Counted from the stretch's first letter, positions 8,456-18,157 are shown. The stretch: 58,032 bases of DNA from an uncultured Prevotella sp. (GCA_947169185.1 CAMVOS010000014.1:1-58032); one strand, 5' to 3'. Notes: generated by a model from the letters alone, not told the origin. A program made the numbers and translations.

Positions 8456-9376
8456 TCAGAACCGGAGGCGGACAACGAGGGGGAGGTGGTCGCTGAAGCC
8501 ACGCTGGTAGCGGTAACCATTATAGGTACGGAAGGGCTTGACTCCTCCGTACTTTTTGTCTTCTTCGAGGAGGAAGGGAGCGTCGTTGACGAAAGCATGG
8601 GTAACGGAATCGCAGAGAGCGGGACTGACAAGGATATGGTCGATGCTCTGCCAAACGCCATCGTAGCGGTAGGTGCCTTGAGCGCCATGCTCTCCCATCG
8701 CCTCTCGTGTGACATTATGGAGGCCACTCGCTACTAGGAACTGAAGCGACGGACTATCAGCATAGTCGTTGAAGTCGCCAGCTACGACGACCTTAGCTGA
8801 CGGGGGCAATAGTTGGATGGCATCTATGAGACGTTCCATGACGATACGGCGGTTGGGTCGTGTAGCCTTCTCACCACCAAAACGACTGGGGGCATGGACG
8901 ACGAAGACATGGAGGGTATCGCCATTAACAGTTTCACCTTGCACATACAGAATGTCACGTGTGGGGCGCATACCTTCCAAAGGCTGAACATCAAGATAGT
9001 CGTAACAGATAGGACGGAACGAAAAGGGCTGATAGAGCAAGGCGACATCGATGCCACGAAGGTCGGGCGACGACGTCATCAGATACTCATAGCCCGCATT
9101 GCGCAGCAGCGAACGTCGGGTCAGGTCGCGCAAAACGGAGTCGTTCTCAACCTCGACCAAAGCGACAAGGTCTGGAAGCGACTGCTCTGAACAAGAAATG
9201 ATGACCTGCCCGATGCTGTTGACCTTGCGCCAATAGCGGTCTGGGGTCCAATGACGTACTGCATCAGGCATCCATTCCGTATCCTGCTTCAGAGAATCAT
9301 GATGACAATCGAAGAGATTCTCGCAGTTCAATTCAACCAATGTCAAGAATCCCGACAACAACAGAGACAGTATCAT
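8456..9376 (-). CDS. endonuclease/exonuclease/phosphatase family protein, exported
   Basis: A 306-residue protein of the EEP superfamily (DNase I-like fold). Family landmarks are LNCENLFD near the N-terminus, LVEVEN with the metal-binding Glu, VHAPSRFGG, AGDFNDYADSPS, and the final SDHLPL containing the catalytic Asp-His. The start at 9376 is chosen because its ATG overlaps the stop of the NhaC gene (TCAT on the plus strand at 9373-9376), indicating translational coupling; a longer frame upstream would read through the antiporter's end. The first 12 residues are hydrophobic, so export is likely. The substrate (nucleic acid, phosphoester or sugar phosphate) cannot be deduced. It is the last gene of the minus-strand run starting at 14463. 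Confidence 0.85.
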   Translation of the reverse strand: MILSLLLSGFLTLVELNCENLFDCHHDSLKQDTEWMPDAVRHWTPDRYWRKVNSIGQVIISCSEQSLPDLVALVEVENDSVLRDLTRRSLLRNAGYEYLMTSSPDLRGIDVALLYQPFSFRPICYDYLDVQPLEGMRPTRDILYVQGETVNGDTLHVFVVHAPSRFGGEKATRPNRRIVMERLIDAIQLLPPSAKVVVAGDFNDYADSPSLQFLVASGLHNVTREAMGEHGAQGTYRYDGVWQSIDHILVSPALCDSVTHAFVNDAPFLLEEDKKYGGVKPFRTYNGYRYQRGFSDHLPLVVRLRF

Positions 9377-10776
9377 CTGCGTTTGATTTTCCAACCGATA
9401 GACGCTACAAAGATGCTCATCAACGGCGAGAGATAGTTGAAGAAACAATATGGCAGATAGGTCAGTGTGGCGACACCAAGCACAGTGCTCTGCGTCAGTC
9501 CGCACGTATTCCAAGGCACTAACACAGAGGTGACTGTGGCACCATCTTCACACGAACGACTCAGCAGTTGCGGTTCATAGCCTCGCTGGCGATAGGTATC
9601 CTTGAACATCGAGCTGGAGAGCATGATGGAGAGATACTGGTCCGCCATTGCAATATTACAAAAGCATGCTGTACCTACCGTCGAAGCAACGAGCGATGCC
9701 GTACCACGAACAAAGCGTAGAATGAGACGCATCAGGTCTTGCAGCTGACCAGTAGCAGTCAATGCGCCACCAAATGTCTGGGCACAAATGATGAGCCAGA
9801 TGGTAGGCATCATACCCGACATGCCGCTAGTGTGTACCAACTCGTTAAGCACAGCATTTCCCGTCTCGATATCGGTACTGCCATAGCACACGCGCATCAT
9901 GCCCTTATACGACACCAGCAGTCCCTGTTCAGTCTCGCCAGAAATCTGATGAACCAATTGGGACTGTACCAACAAAGCGACAATCACAGCCAAGAGAATG
10001 GCCATAAACAGAACGACCATCGAAGGCCATCGACGGGCTATCATCACACCTGTCAAGACGGGCACGACGAGCAACCACGGTGAGATGACAAAGGTGTTTT
10101 GCAGGCCATCCATAAACTCTGCCACATTGCCTTGCCCCGAGACATTCATCGTGAAACCGGCAATAAGGAAGATGGTCAGCGAGATACAGAATGTCGGTAC
10201 GGTGGTATAGAGCATATAACGGATATGCGTGAACAGCGGTGTACCAGAAACGCTCGATGCCAGCACTGTGGTGTCAGAAAGTGGAGACAACTTATCACCG
10301 AAATAAGCACCCGTAATGATAGAGCCTGCAATCCAACCATCATCGAAGCCATGCGCCTTGCCGATACCCATCAATGCCAGACCGATGGTAGCGACAGTCG
10401 TCCACGAGGAGCCTATCATCAGACTAACCAAAGCACAGAGCACGCTGCTGCTGACCAAGAACACTTCGGGCTGGATGATCTGCATGCCATAGTAAATCAT
10501 CGTAGGCACAATGCCCGCTACCATCCATGTACCACCGATGGCACCAATCAACAGCAGAATAATGATAGCGGGCGTGCAGCTCGCTATCTTATCGGATATT
10601 TCCTTTTCCAGATTCTCCCATTCCAGTCGCTTAGAGAAGTGACCTATCAGCACGCTGACTGCCGATGCCACAAGCAACGACACCTGACTGGCACCATCAA
10701 GCGTTGCATTGCCAAAAACGGCAATGCAACACGTGATGAGCAGTATCAGTACGAGGAATGGAATGAAACTTAGCAT
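9373..10776 (-). CDS. nhaC: Na+/H+ antiporter, NhaC family
   Basis: A 467-residue membrane protein with about 11-12 hydrophobic helices. The segments GGTWMVAGIVPTMIYYG, GSSWTTVATIGLALMGIG and GAYFGDKLSPLSDTTVLASSV are characteristic of NhaC antiporters, which exchange cytoplasmic Na+ for external H+ (some relatives exchange malate or lactate). The length fits the family. Its start overlaps the end of the peptide transporter gene by 7 bases and its stop overlaps the start of the EEP gene, so it is a middle cistron of an operon. A POT symporter imports protons with peptides; pairing it with an antiporter makes sense for ion balance, but this is inference. Exact ion specificity is not visible. 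Confidence 0.88.
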   Translation of the reverse strand: MLSFIPFLVLILLITCCIAVFGNATLDGASQVSLLVASAVSVLIGHFSKRLEWENLEKEISDKIASCTPAIIILLLIGAIGGTWMVAGIVPTMIYYGMQIIQPEVFLVSSSVLCALVSLMIGSSWTTVATIGLALMGIGKAHGFDDGWIAGSIITGAYFGDKLSPLSDTTVLASSVSGTPLFTHIRYMLYTTVPTFCISLTIFLIAGFTMNVSGQGNVAEFMDGLQNTFVISPWLLVVPVLTGVMIARRWPSMVVLFMAILLAVIVALLVQSQLVHQISGETEQGLLVSYKGMMRVCYGSTDIETGNAVLNELVHTSGMSGMMPTIWLIICAQTFGGALTATGQLQDLMRLILRFVRGTASLVASTVGTACFCNIAMADQYLSIMLSSSMFKDTYRQRGYEPQLLSRSCEDGATVTSVLVPWNTCGLTQSTVLGVATLTYLPYCFFNYLSPLMSIFVASIGWKIKRR

Positions 10777-12299
10777 ACCTTCTCAAGGCGCTTCATCATA
10801 GCAAACATGAAGATGGCTGCTACGAGACAGACGCCCAGGAATACGCTCCAGCATACCCACAAGGGAACAGCGCCCCAGAGCAGACCACCTACGACGACCA
10901 GCTGGTTACCAATAGCAGTAGCCACAAACCAGCCACCCATCATCATACCCTTGTATTTGGGAGGAGCAACCTTCGACACGAACGAGATACCCATAGGCGA
11001 GAGCAACAGTTCACCGAAGGTCAACACCAGATAAACCATGATGAGCAAGTTCGGCGTTACATCAGCCACATGAACGGCTACAGGATTGCCATCGGCACCC
11101 ATCTCTGTCTGAGGCATAGGCAGACCAAACGACGCGAATGCCATCAGTGCGTATGCAATAGCAGCCACAATCATACCGTATGCAATCTTGCGGGGTGCAG
11201 AGGGCTCCTTACCCTTGGCAGCCAGTGAACCAAAGATAGCCATCGACACGGGTGTCAGCGCTACTACATAGAAGGGGTTGAACTGCTGGAAGATAGGAGC
11301 AGAAACAGAGATTGTGCCATCTGCATCGTATGACATGCAGAGGAAAGCCAATGAAATAAGAATCACGGTAGCTGAAGCAGCCTTAGCCTTACCCGTCTTT
11401 GACTGGAACAGTGAGAACAAGGCATAGACAATGAAGATAACAGCCACGAGGTTCCACACGTTGAAGCACATCGCCTGCAAGCCCTCAGCAGACTGAGCGG
11501 TGAACTCATCAGCAAAGTATGTCAGCGACAAACCGTTCTGGTGGAAAGCCATCCAGAAGAAAATAACCACTGCGAACACGAGGCAAAGCGCCACGATACG
11601 CTGCTTGGTTTCCTCTTTCGAGAGCTCTTCGACAGGTGCAGCATCAGCAGCAGCGGCCTTCTTCGTGCCACCCTCCGTATGACGGAATGTCGAGCGGAAT
11701 AAATAATAGATGGCAATAGACAGAATCAGCGAAGCGCAGGCCACTGCGAACGAGAAGTGGTAGGCATCGTTTGACGAATAGCCCAAAGATATCTCGGCAT
11801 ACTCCTTAATCTTAATGGCAGCAGTAGGTGCAAACAAGGCACCGATATTGATAGCCATGTAGAAGATAGAGAAGCCCGAATCACGCTTGTCCTTATACTG
11901 CGGATCGTTGTAGAGGTCACCCACCATAACCTGCAAGTTGCCTTTGAAAAGACCTGTACCAAAACCTATTAATAGCAGGGCTGCCAACATGACGACCAAA
12001 GCCACACTGTCACCTCCCAAGGGTACTGACAACAGCAGATAGCCAGCAAACATGATAACGATACCCGTGGTAACCATCTTGCCAAAGCCAAACTTATCGG
12101 CCATCATACCACCAATAAGTGGGAAGAAATACACTAACATGAGAAAAGCACTATAGATAGTGCCTGCCATAGCGGGCGACAATCCGTAGTTGGCTCTCAG
12201 AAACAAAGCAAATACGGCCAGCATGGTGTAGTAACCAAAGCGCTCGCCCGTGTTGGCCAATGCCAACGCAAATAGACCTTTCGGCTGTCCTTCAAACAT
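10770..12299 (-). CDS. proton-dependent oligopeptide transporter (POT family)
   Basis: A 509-residue MFS-fold peptide symporter. The N-terminal NTGERFGYYTMLAVFALFL contains the ExxERFxYY signature of POT proteins, used in proton coupling, and FGTGLFKGNLQVMVGDLY is the second family block. About 14 hydrophobic segments are present, with a charged loop near residues 215-235 (EGGTKKAAAADAAPVEELSK) between the halves. It imports di- and tripeptides with protons across the inner membrane. The gene starts 26 bases after the PorT-like barrel gene and overlaps the NhaC gene, so it belongs to the same transcription unit. Peptide length preference cannot be read. Confidence 0.92.
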   Translation of the reverse strand: MFEGQPKGLFALALANTGERFGYYTMLAVFALFLRANYGLSPAMAGTIYSAFLMLVYFFPLIGGMMADKFGFGKMVTTGIVIMFAGYLLLSVPLGGDSVALVVMLAALLLIGFGTGLFKGNLQVMVGDLYNDPQYKDKRDSGFSIFYMAINIGALFAPTAAIKIKEYAEISLGYSSNDAYHFSFAVACASLILSIAIYYLFRSTFRHTEGGTKKAAAADAAPVEELSKEETKQRIVALCLVFAVVIFFWMAFHQNGLSLTYFADEFTAQSAEGLQAMCFNVWNLVAVIFIVYALFSLFQSKTGKAKAASATVILISLAFLCMSYDADGTISVSAPIFQQFNPFYVVALTPVSMAIFGSLAAKGKEPSAPRKIAYGMIVAAIAYALMAFASFGLPMPQTEMGADGNPVAVHVADVTPNLLIMVYLVLTFGELLLSPMGISFVSKVAPPKYKGMMMGGWFVATAIGNQLVVVGGLLWGAVPLWVCWSVFLGVCLVAAIFMFAMMKRLEKVC

Positions 12300-12325
12300 A
12301 ATTATTAAGTTATTATAGTTATTAA

Positions 12326-13084
12326 TTATTTGATTTTGTCATTCTTAGTGCGAACAAGGTCGAAGAGATAAGTAGCCTTGATGACTATCTGTCCAAAGTT
12401 GCTACGTCCGAAATAGTCACTCTTCGAATTGCCGTAAATGTCGCCCAGTCCATAGTAGTAGCGGCCCTCAATAAGAAAGTGTCCCAACTTACGATGCGAG
12501 AACTCCAAGCCTAGACCCGCAGCAATGCCATAATCGAATGTTTTCTCAACAGCCATCGAATCCTGAGCCACCACCTGCGACGAGCGCTGGTTTGCCGTAC
12601 CCTTACCCATCACCACATTGGTCGATGTTTTCTCGCTCATAAACAAACCTATCTGAGGACCTACCTGAAAAAAGAACTGAAAGCCTTTCCGCTCACGTCC
12701 CCAACCCATACGGGCCATCAATGGGATTTGTACATAAGTCATCTTACGCTCGTAAGATAGTGGATTAAGCTGTTGTGCATCATCAGCATAGTAAACAGGC
12801 TGGCGATCTGCATCCATGATATCCTCTTTCCATCCTGTCTGAGCCAGATTCACCTCCGCCACGATAGCACAAATACTTTTAAAGTATTTCTCACACGTAT
12901 AGCGCATCGTCAGTCCACCAGTCAGGCCACCCAACATTTTCTGAGGGACCTCTGGCATAAAGCCGATATTGCTCATCATGTAGCCACCGTTGACACCTAC
13001 AGCAAAATCAGTACGGTATTCACCAACCTGCGCTTTCACCATCAGCGGACAAAGCAACAATAGTAGAATCAGTCTGCGTCTCAT
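12326..13084 (-). CDS. PorT-type outer membrane beta-barrel protein
   Basis: A 252-residue protein with a signal peptide (residues 1-18, ending VKA-Q). It then has alternating amphipathic strands (FAVGVNGGYMMSN, GGLTMRYTCEKYF, VAEVNLAQTGWK, YVQIPLMARMGW, FFFQVGPQIGLFMSE, FLIEGRYYYGLGD) and ends in a strand FGQIVIKATYLFDL. This is the pattern of PF13568-type 'porin family' barrels, with about eight strands. The name PorT refers to the family and does not prove a role in type 9 secretion. It lies 2 bases after the LysM/binding-protein gene, which suggests that both act in the envelope. Confidence 0.82.
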   Translation of the reverse strand: MRRRLILLLLLCPLMVKAQVGEYRTDFAVGVNGGYMMSNIGFMPEVPQKMLGGLTGGLTMRYTCEKYFKSICAIVAEVNLAQTGWKEDIMDADRQPVYYADDAQQLNPLSYERKMTYVQIPLMARMGWGRERKGFQFFFQVGPQIGLFMSEKTSTNVVMGKGTANQRSSQVVAQDSMAVEKTFDYGIAAGLGLEFSHRKLGHFLIEGRYYYGLGDIYGNSKSDYFGRSNFGQIVIKATYLFDLVRTKNDKIK

Positions 13085-13086
13085 GC

Positions 13087-14463
13087 TCAGAAGTTGATGG
13101 TTTCTATTCGCTGGTCCTTGGTATAGTGCACAAACAAACGTGCACGATTCTGCAATCCGCCATCTCCCAGACGTTCGAAATGCAATGGTGTCTGATACGG
13201 TGTATACCCTACCATGCCTGATGCGCCAGTAAAATTCTGACCATACATATGCAAACCTTTAATAAAGAAATAGGCATGGTCAAAACCTGTCACAGCGAAT
13301 CGCTGATTATAGTTCTGCATATCCTGATGGAAATTCCAGCGATACTTCTGCTTGAAACGGGCTGCACGTGACGACAGCGGATTCATATAATAGGTTGACG
13401 GTATACAAACATCATACTTATAAAAATTATCCAAATGGCGACTGGTATACAGTAGCCACTCGGGATAGCCGAATACCGACACCTGCATGTCAGGACGTGT
13501 CATGGTCATACCATTCAATTTAGCAAGAGCAACATTCAAATCCTGCGAACGACTTGTGTTCAGCACAACAACGTTTGGCTGAGTCATTGAGAAGGACTTC
13601 TGAAACATAGACTCGCTTGAACGCAAATTTGTAATACTATACTTCTTACCTTCCGCTTCCAGTTTCTGACGCAGTGCTGAGGTAAACCCTCCCTTAGTAC
13701 TAGTACTATCGTTACAATCGATGATGACTGTACGGTAGTTTTTATAGCGTTCGTAGAAACGGGAAACGTAACCGTCATTAAGCAGGTTGCCGTTCTGGTA
13801 TACTTGGAATATCTGACTATTGCTGAGCACCTCCTGCGAGTTGATGCTGAAGGGTATCAGTACTCGGATATTATGTTCACGCGCAAAATCGCCTAAAGTC
13901 TTAACTTGTTTGGTGTATAGCGGACCAATGATCAAATCACAATTGGCAGCATGGGGATCCTTTAGGATATCACTGATATCCGAATCCTCAGCAACATTCC
14001 ATGCACGGATATCTGTCGAAATACCATTGGCACGAAGACTATCACAAGCCATCAAAACACCGCGATAGTATTCCACCATACGCTTACCATCCCCATTGAT
14101 GTTATGTAATGGAAGCATCACACCGATGCGGATTTCGCGCTGTCGCATGTCAGTCTCAACCACTTTGGGTTTCGTGGGCATATTGATTTCCTTCGTCGAA
14201 GGCGTTGTTGTCATCAGACTGTTAGTCGGATAAGGGATCTTGATAAAGTCTCCCTTCTTCAGTTCGTACCCAGGTGAATTCATTTCAGGGTTGGCATTAA
14301 TCAGCTCCTGAACTGTAAGACCATAATCGCGAGCAATACCAAAGATAGTTTCCTTACGCTTCACTTTGTGCATTTCCCTTAAAGACTGCACCTGTGCAAA
14401 AACTGTTTCTGTGGTAAAACAGAAAAGCACAAAAAGCATGAAAGATCTTAATATTCGTGTCAT
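13087..14463 (-). CDS. LysM domain plus periplasmic-binding-like domain protein
   Basis: A 458-residue exported protein with a signal peptide at residues 1-24 (ending VFAQ). One LysM module at about residues 30-75 (HKVKRKETIFGIARDYGLTV, then NPEMNSPGYELKKGDFIKIP) is expected to bind peptidoglycan. A linker is followed by a type 1 periplasmic binding protein-like fold (IRIGVMLPLHNING, DLIIGPLYTKQ, RVLIPFSINSQE, VSVFGYPEWL) similar to Leu/Ile/Val-binding proteins. No ABC transporter genes are adjacent, so a sensing or structural role at the cell wall is more likely than classical uptake. This is the first gene of the minus-strand run to 8456 and has its own -7 box at 14492-14500. Confidence 0.85.
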   Translation of the reverse strand: MTRILRSFMLFVLFCFTTETVFAQVQSLREMHKVKRKETIFGIARDYGLTVQELINANPEMNSPGYELKKGDFIKIPYPTNSLMTTTPSTKEINMPTKPKVVETDMRQREIRIGVMLPLHNINGDGKRMVEYYRGVLMACDSLRANGISTDIRAWNVAEDSDISDILKDPHAANCDLIIGPLYTKQVKTLGDFAREHNIRVLIPFSINSQEVLSNSQIFQVYQNGNLLNDGYVSRFYERYKNYRTVIIDCNDSTSTKGGFTSALRQKLEAEGKKYSITNLRSSESMFQKSFSMTQPNVVVLNTSRSQDLNVALAKLNGMTMTRPDMQVSVFGYPEWLLYTSRHLDNFYKYDVCIPSTYYMNPLSSRAARFKQKYRWNFHQDMQNYNQRFAVTGFDHAYFFIKGLHMYGQNFTGASGMVGYTPYQTPLHFERLGDGGLQNRARLFVHYTKDQRIETINF

Positions 14464-14491
14464 AAAAACTGTTTATTTTCGCTTTTTCGTT

Positions 14492-14500
14492 GCAAAATTA
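14492..14500 (-). promoter_or_regulatory. -7 box TAATTTTGC for the LysM protein operon
   Basis: It matches the Bacteroidetes TAnnTTTG -7 element, about 29 bases before the start at 14463, and is divergent from the box at 14534. Confidence 0.65.
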
Positions 14501-14533
14501 CAAAAAAAGATGCGGAAGTCCGACTTTTTTCGC

Positions 14534-14542
14534 TAATTTTGC
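14534..14542 (+). promoter_or_regulatory. -7 box TAATTTTGC for the CHU_C protein and uvrA
   Basis: It matches the Bacteroidetes -7 element, 20 bases before the ATG at 14563. It is the only evident promoter for the coupled uvrA gene. Confidence 0.65.
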
Positions 14543-14562
14543 ACAAATATTTAGTTCTTCAT

Positions 14563-15297
14563 ATGAAAAAAAGCATTTTTATAGCAATATTTCTCCTTGG
14601 ATGGCTCCCCATATGCACATGGGGCACCATCGCTCCCACTGCAACTTACATCGATAGCAAGGGTGAAGAAAAAACCGTCGCTCTATCAACAGAATCCTCA
14701 TCGACAGAGAAAATAGAGGAAGATGCACCTTTGCTCGTTCGTTTTACCGCCAACGCATCGGATTTAGAGGCAGGCTCGACACTCGAATGGCGTTTTCGAC
14801 ATTCTGGGTATGGAGGCAGCAATGACGCGATAACCCGCTATGAGGAGAACCCAGAATTTACCTTCACCGAATCCGGTCTAACCGTTGCGACGCTCTATGT
14901 ACGTCTTAACAATGAGTTGGTAGATTCTGCTTTCATTAATATCACCATTACCGAGAGTCACCTGGAGATGCCCAATGCTTTCTCACCCAATGGTGATGGT
15001 CATAACGACATGTATGGTGCCAAGGGGGCTTTTTTTTCTAATGCAAGTGGCAAATACAGGAGTATTGTCGAGTTCCATGGCTACATTTTCAACCGTTGGG
15101 GCCAGAAGCTCTTCGAATGGACGGATATCACTAAGGGATGGGATGGAACATACCATGGTTCGCCATGCAAGGATGGCGTCTATTATGTGCTGGTAAAAGC
15201 CCGTGGTGCTGACGGCAAAGAATATAATATCCGCCGCGACGTCAATTTGATTCGCGACCATAATGACATCACGACGTCGTCAACGGGAGGAAACTAA
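14563..15297 (+). CDS. secreted protein with gliding-motility (CHU_C) C-terminal domain
   Basis: A 244-residue exported protein. A signal peptide (MKKSIFIAIFLLGWLPICTWG) is followed by a PKD-like segment with no clear match (residues 25-130) and a CHU_C domain (MPNAFSPNGDGHNDMYG, YIFNRWGQKLFEW, WDGTYHGSPCKDGVYYVLV). CHU_C domains are type B sorting signals of type 9 secretion, so the protein is probably moved across the outer membrane. The ATG at 14563 is chosen; an upstream TTG lies inside the -7 box. The final TAA shares a base with the ATG of uvrA (TAATG), an unusual partnership between a secreted protein and a DNA-repair enzyme. After the domain there is a short polar tail (residues 235-244). 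Confidence 0.85.
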   Translation: MKKSIFIAIFLLGWLPICTWGTIAPTATYIDSKGEEKTVALSTESSSTEKIEEDAPLLVRFTANASDLEAGSTLEWRFRHSGYGGSNDAITRYEENPEFTFTESGLTVATLYVRLNNELVDSAFINITITESHLEMPNAFSPNGDGHNDMYGAKGAFFSNASGKYRSIVEFHGYIFNRWGQKLFEWTDITKGWDGTYHGSPCKDGVYYVLVKARGADGKEYNIRRDVNLIRDHNDITTSSTGGN

Positions 15298-18125
15298 TGA
15301 GCAGCGACAATAAGATAAACATCTACGGGGCGCGAGTTCATAATCTGAAAAATATTGATGTCGAGATACCCCGCAATTCGCTTACCGTACTGACAGGATT
15401 AAGTGGATCAGGCAAATCAAGTCTGGCCTTCGACACTATCTTTGCTGAAGGCCAGCGCCGTTACATTGAAACATTCTCAGCCTATGCCCGTAACTTTCTA
15501 GGCGGTATGGAGCGACCTGACGTCGACAAGATTACCGGTCTGTCGCCAGTCATCAGCATTGAACAGAAGACGACCAATAAGAATCCCCGTTCTACTGTAG
15601 GTACTACTACGGAAATCTACGACTATCTGCGTCTGCTTTTTGCACGTGCCGGAAAGGCTTATAGTTATGAGACTGGTGAAGCGATGGTAAAATATACTGA
15701 AGAGAAAGTCATTGACATGATCCAAAATGACTATGCCGGGCATAAGATTCTGATACTGGCTCCACTAGTCCGTGGGCGTAAAGGCCACTACCGTGAGTTG
15801 TTTGAGTCGATGCGCAAGAAGGGCTACCTGCATATACGTGTCGATGGTGAAGTGCAGGAAATCAGACAAGGCATGAAAGTGGACCGCTATAAGACCCACG
15901 ACATCGAGGTGGTTATTGACCGATTAGCCGTAAAGGGTGCCGACGAGCGTCTGAAGAAAACTGTCCAGACAGCCATGAAGCAAGGCGAAGGTCTTATCAT
16001 GATTATGGACTACGAGACGGGCAACGTCAAGCATTTCTCCAAGCGACTGATGTGTCCGACAACTGGCATATCTTACAGTGACCCAGCACCTAACACTTTT
16101 TCGTTCAACTCTCCTCAAGGCGCTTGTCCTCGTTGTAAAGGCTTGGGATATATCAATGAGATTGATATGGCCAAGGTTATTCCCGACACGAAGAAGAGCA
16201 TACACGAGGGGGGTATCGTACCCTTGGGAAAGTACAAGAATCAGATGATATTTTGGCAGATTGACGCCATTCTTCACAAGTACGAGTGTGACTTGAAGAG
16301 TAAGATTGCCGACATCCCTGACGAAGCTATGAGTGAAATCCTATATGGTGCACTGGAGAGCGTACGCATCGACAAGGACTTGGTGCATACCACTAGCGAC
16401 TACTTCGTAGACTATGATGGTGTCATAAAATACCTACGCTCGGTCATGGAGAACGATGATTCTTCAGCAGGTTCCAAATGGGCCGATCAGTTTTTGGCTG
16501 AGTGTGAATGTCCTATTTGTCACGGTCAGCGTTTGAACCAAGAAGCTCTATCCTACCGTATCTGGGACAAGAATATTGCCGAACTTGCCAATATGGATCT
16601 TGGCGAGTTACGACAATGGCTTGACAGTTGTGAATCCCATTTGGATCATCAACAGCAACAGATAGCTGCAGAGATTCTGAAAGAGATACGCACTCGTCTC
16701 GACTTTCTGTTAGAAGTGGGATTGGACTATCTCGCTCTGAACCGCCAGTCGGCATCACTATCAGGCGGAGAAAGCCAGCGTATCCGTTTGGCTACACAGA
16801 TTGGTTCACAACTGGTCAACGTGCTCTACATTCTTGACGAGCCATCGATTGGTCTGCATCAGCGTGATAACGAACGACTTATTACTTCATTAAAGGAGTT
16901 GCGTGACTTGGGTAATACCGTCATTGTTGTAGAGCATGATGAAGACATGATGCGCCATTCAGACTATATCGTAGATATCGGTCCACGTGCCGGACGGAAA
17001 GGCGGCGAAGTGGTATTCCAAGGCACCATAGACGAAATGCTCAAAACCGACACAATTACGGCGCAATATCTGAATGGCACCATGCGTATTCCGATGTCTG
17101 AGAAGCGTCGCAAGGGCAATGGCCATGAGTTGGTGATGAAAGGCTGTACAGGTAATAACCTGAAGAACGTCACCGTGAAGTTTCCATTAGGGAAGCTCAT
17201 CGTCGTGACGGGCGTTAGCGGTTCTGGTAAATCGACGTTGGTCAACGAGACACTCTACCCCATCCTATCCAAGCATTTCTACCGTTCGTTACAGCAACCC
17301 ATGCCCTATGAAAGCATTGAGGGATTGGAACATATAGATAAGGTAGTAAACGTGGACCAGAGTCCTATAGGCCGTACACCACGTTCGAATCCCGCCACCT
17401 ATACAGGTGTATTCTCTGACATTCGCAGTCTTTTCGTCAACCTGCCAGAAGCACAGATTCGTGGCTACAAGCCTGGACGTTTCTCGTTCAACGTGAAGGG
17501 TGGACGCTGCGAAACGTGTGGTGGCAACGGCTACAAGACAATCGAGATGAACTTCCTACCCGACATCCAAGTTCCTTGTGAGGAGTGCCACGGCAAGCGC
17601 TATAACCGCGAGACTTTGGAGGTACGTTTCAAGGGCAAGTCGATAGCCGACGTGCTCGATATGACCATTAATCAGGCTTGCGAGTTCTTTGAAAATGTTC
17701 CTGACATACTCCGAAAGATTAAGACCATTCAAGACGTTGGTCTTGGCTATATCAAACTAGGACAGTCATCGACAACGCTATCAGGCGGCGAGAGTCAACG
17801 CGTCAAACTGGCCACTGAACTATCGAAGAAAGATACTGGTAAGACACTCTACATCCTCGACGAACCCACGACTGGCCTACACTTCGAGGACATCCGCATC
17901 CTGATGCAGGTGCTGAACCGCCTAGTCGACCGCGGCAATACCGTTATCGTCATTGAACACAATCTCGACGTTATCCGACTGGCCGACCACATCATTGACA
18001 TGGGACCAGAAGGTGGACGTGCCGGTGGAACTATTCTGACGACGGGTACACCCGAAGAGGTTGCCAAGTCGAAGAAAGGCTACACGCCACGATTCCTGAA
18101 AGAAGCACTCAAGGCAGCCCGCTAA
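15297..18125 (+). CDS. uvrA: excinuclease ABC subunit UvrA
   Basis: A 942-residue protein, normal length for UvrA. It recognises bulky DNA lesions and loads UvrB in nucleotide excision repair. Both ABC ATPase modules are complete: Walker A GLSGSGKSSL near residue 35 and GVSGSGKSTL near residue 640, signature LSGGESQRIRLATQIGS with ILDEPSIGLH, and LSGGESQRVKLATELS with ILDEPTTGLH. Zinc-binding modules are visible (CPRCKGLGY with the upstream CPTTG segment, CPICHGQR, and CETCGGNGYK followed by CEECHGKRYN). The start overlaps the stop of the CHU_C gene, so it relies on the upstream promoter. A hairpin overlaps its end. No SOS box was identified upstream. Confidence 0.98.
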   Translation: MSSDNKINIYGARVHNLKNIDVEIPRNSLTVLTGLSGSGKSSLAFDTIFAEGQRRYIETFSAYARNFLGGMERPDVDKITGLSPVISIEQKTTNKNPRSTVGTTTEIYDYLRLLFARAGKAYSYETGEAMVKYTEEKVIDMIQNDYAGHKILILAPLVRGRKGHYRELFESMRKKGYLHIRVDGEVQEIRQGMKVDRYKTHDIEVVIDRLAVKGADERLKKTVQTAMKQGEGLIMIMDYETGNVKHFSKRLMCPTTGISYSDPAPNTFSFNSPQGACPRCKGLGYINEIDMAKVIPDTKKSIHEGGIVPLGKYKNQMIFWQIDAILHKYECDLKSKIADIPDEAMSEILYGALESVRIDKDLVHTTSDYFVDYDGVIKYLRSVMENDDSSAGSKWADQFLAECECPICHGQRLNQEALSYRIWDKNIAELANMDLGELRQWLDSCESHLDHQQQQIAAEILKEIRTRLDFLLEVGLDYLALNRQSASLSGGESQRIRLATQIGSQLVNVLYILDEPSIGLHQRDNERLITSLKELRDLGNTVIVVEHDEDMMRHSDYIVDIGPRAGRKGGEVVFQGTIDEMLKTDTITAQYLNGTMRIPMSEKRRKGNGHELVMKGCTGNNLKNVTVKFPLGKLIVVTGVSGSGKSTLVNETLYPILSKHFYRSLQQPMPYESIEGLEHIDKVVNVDQSPIGRTPRSNPATYTGVFSDIRSLFVNLPEAQIRGYKPGRFSFNVKGGRCETCGGNGYKTIEMNFLPDIQVPCEECHGKRYNRETLEVRFKGKSIADVLDMTINQACEFFENVPDILRKIKTIQDVGLGYIKLGQSSTTLSGGESQRVKLATELSKKDTGKTLYILDEPTTGLHFEDIRILMQVLNRLVDRGNTVIVIEHNLDVIRLADHIIDMGPEGGRAGGTILTTGTPEEVAKSKKGYTPRFLKEALKAAR

Positions 18126-18139
18126 CGGACTGCCTTGAG
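18108..18139. terminator. hairpin at the uvrA end, between convergent genes
   Basis: Perfect 10-bp arms CTCAAGGCAG and CTGCCTTGAG flank a 12-base loop containing the uvrA stop. AT-rich sequence follows on both sides, so it may act in both directions. Confidence 0.6.
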
Positions 18140-18157
18140 CATTATCATTAATTATCA

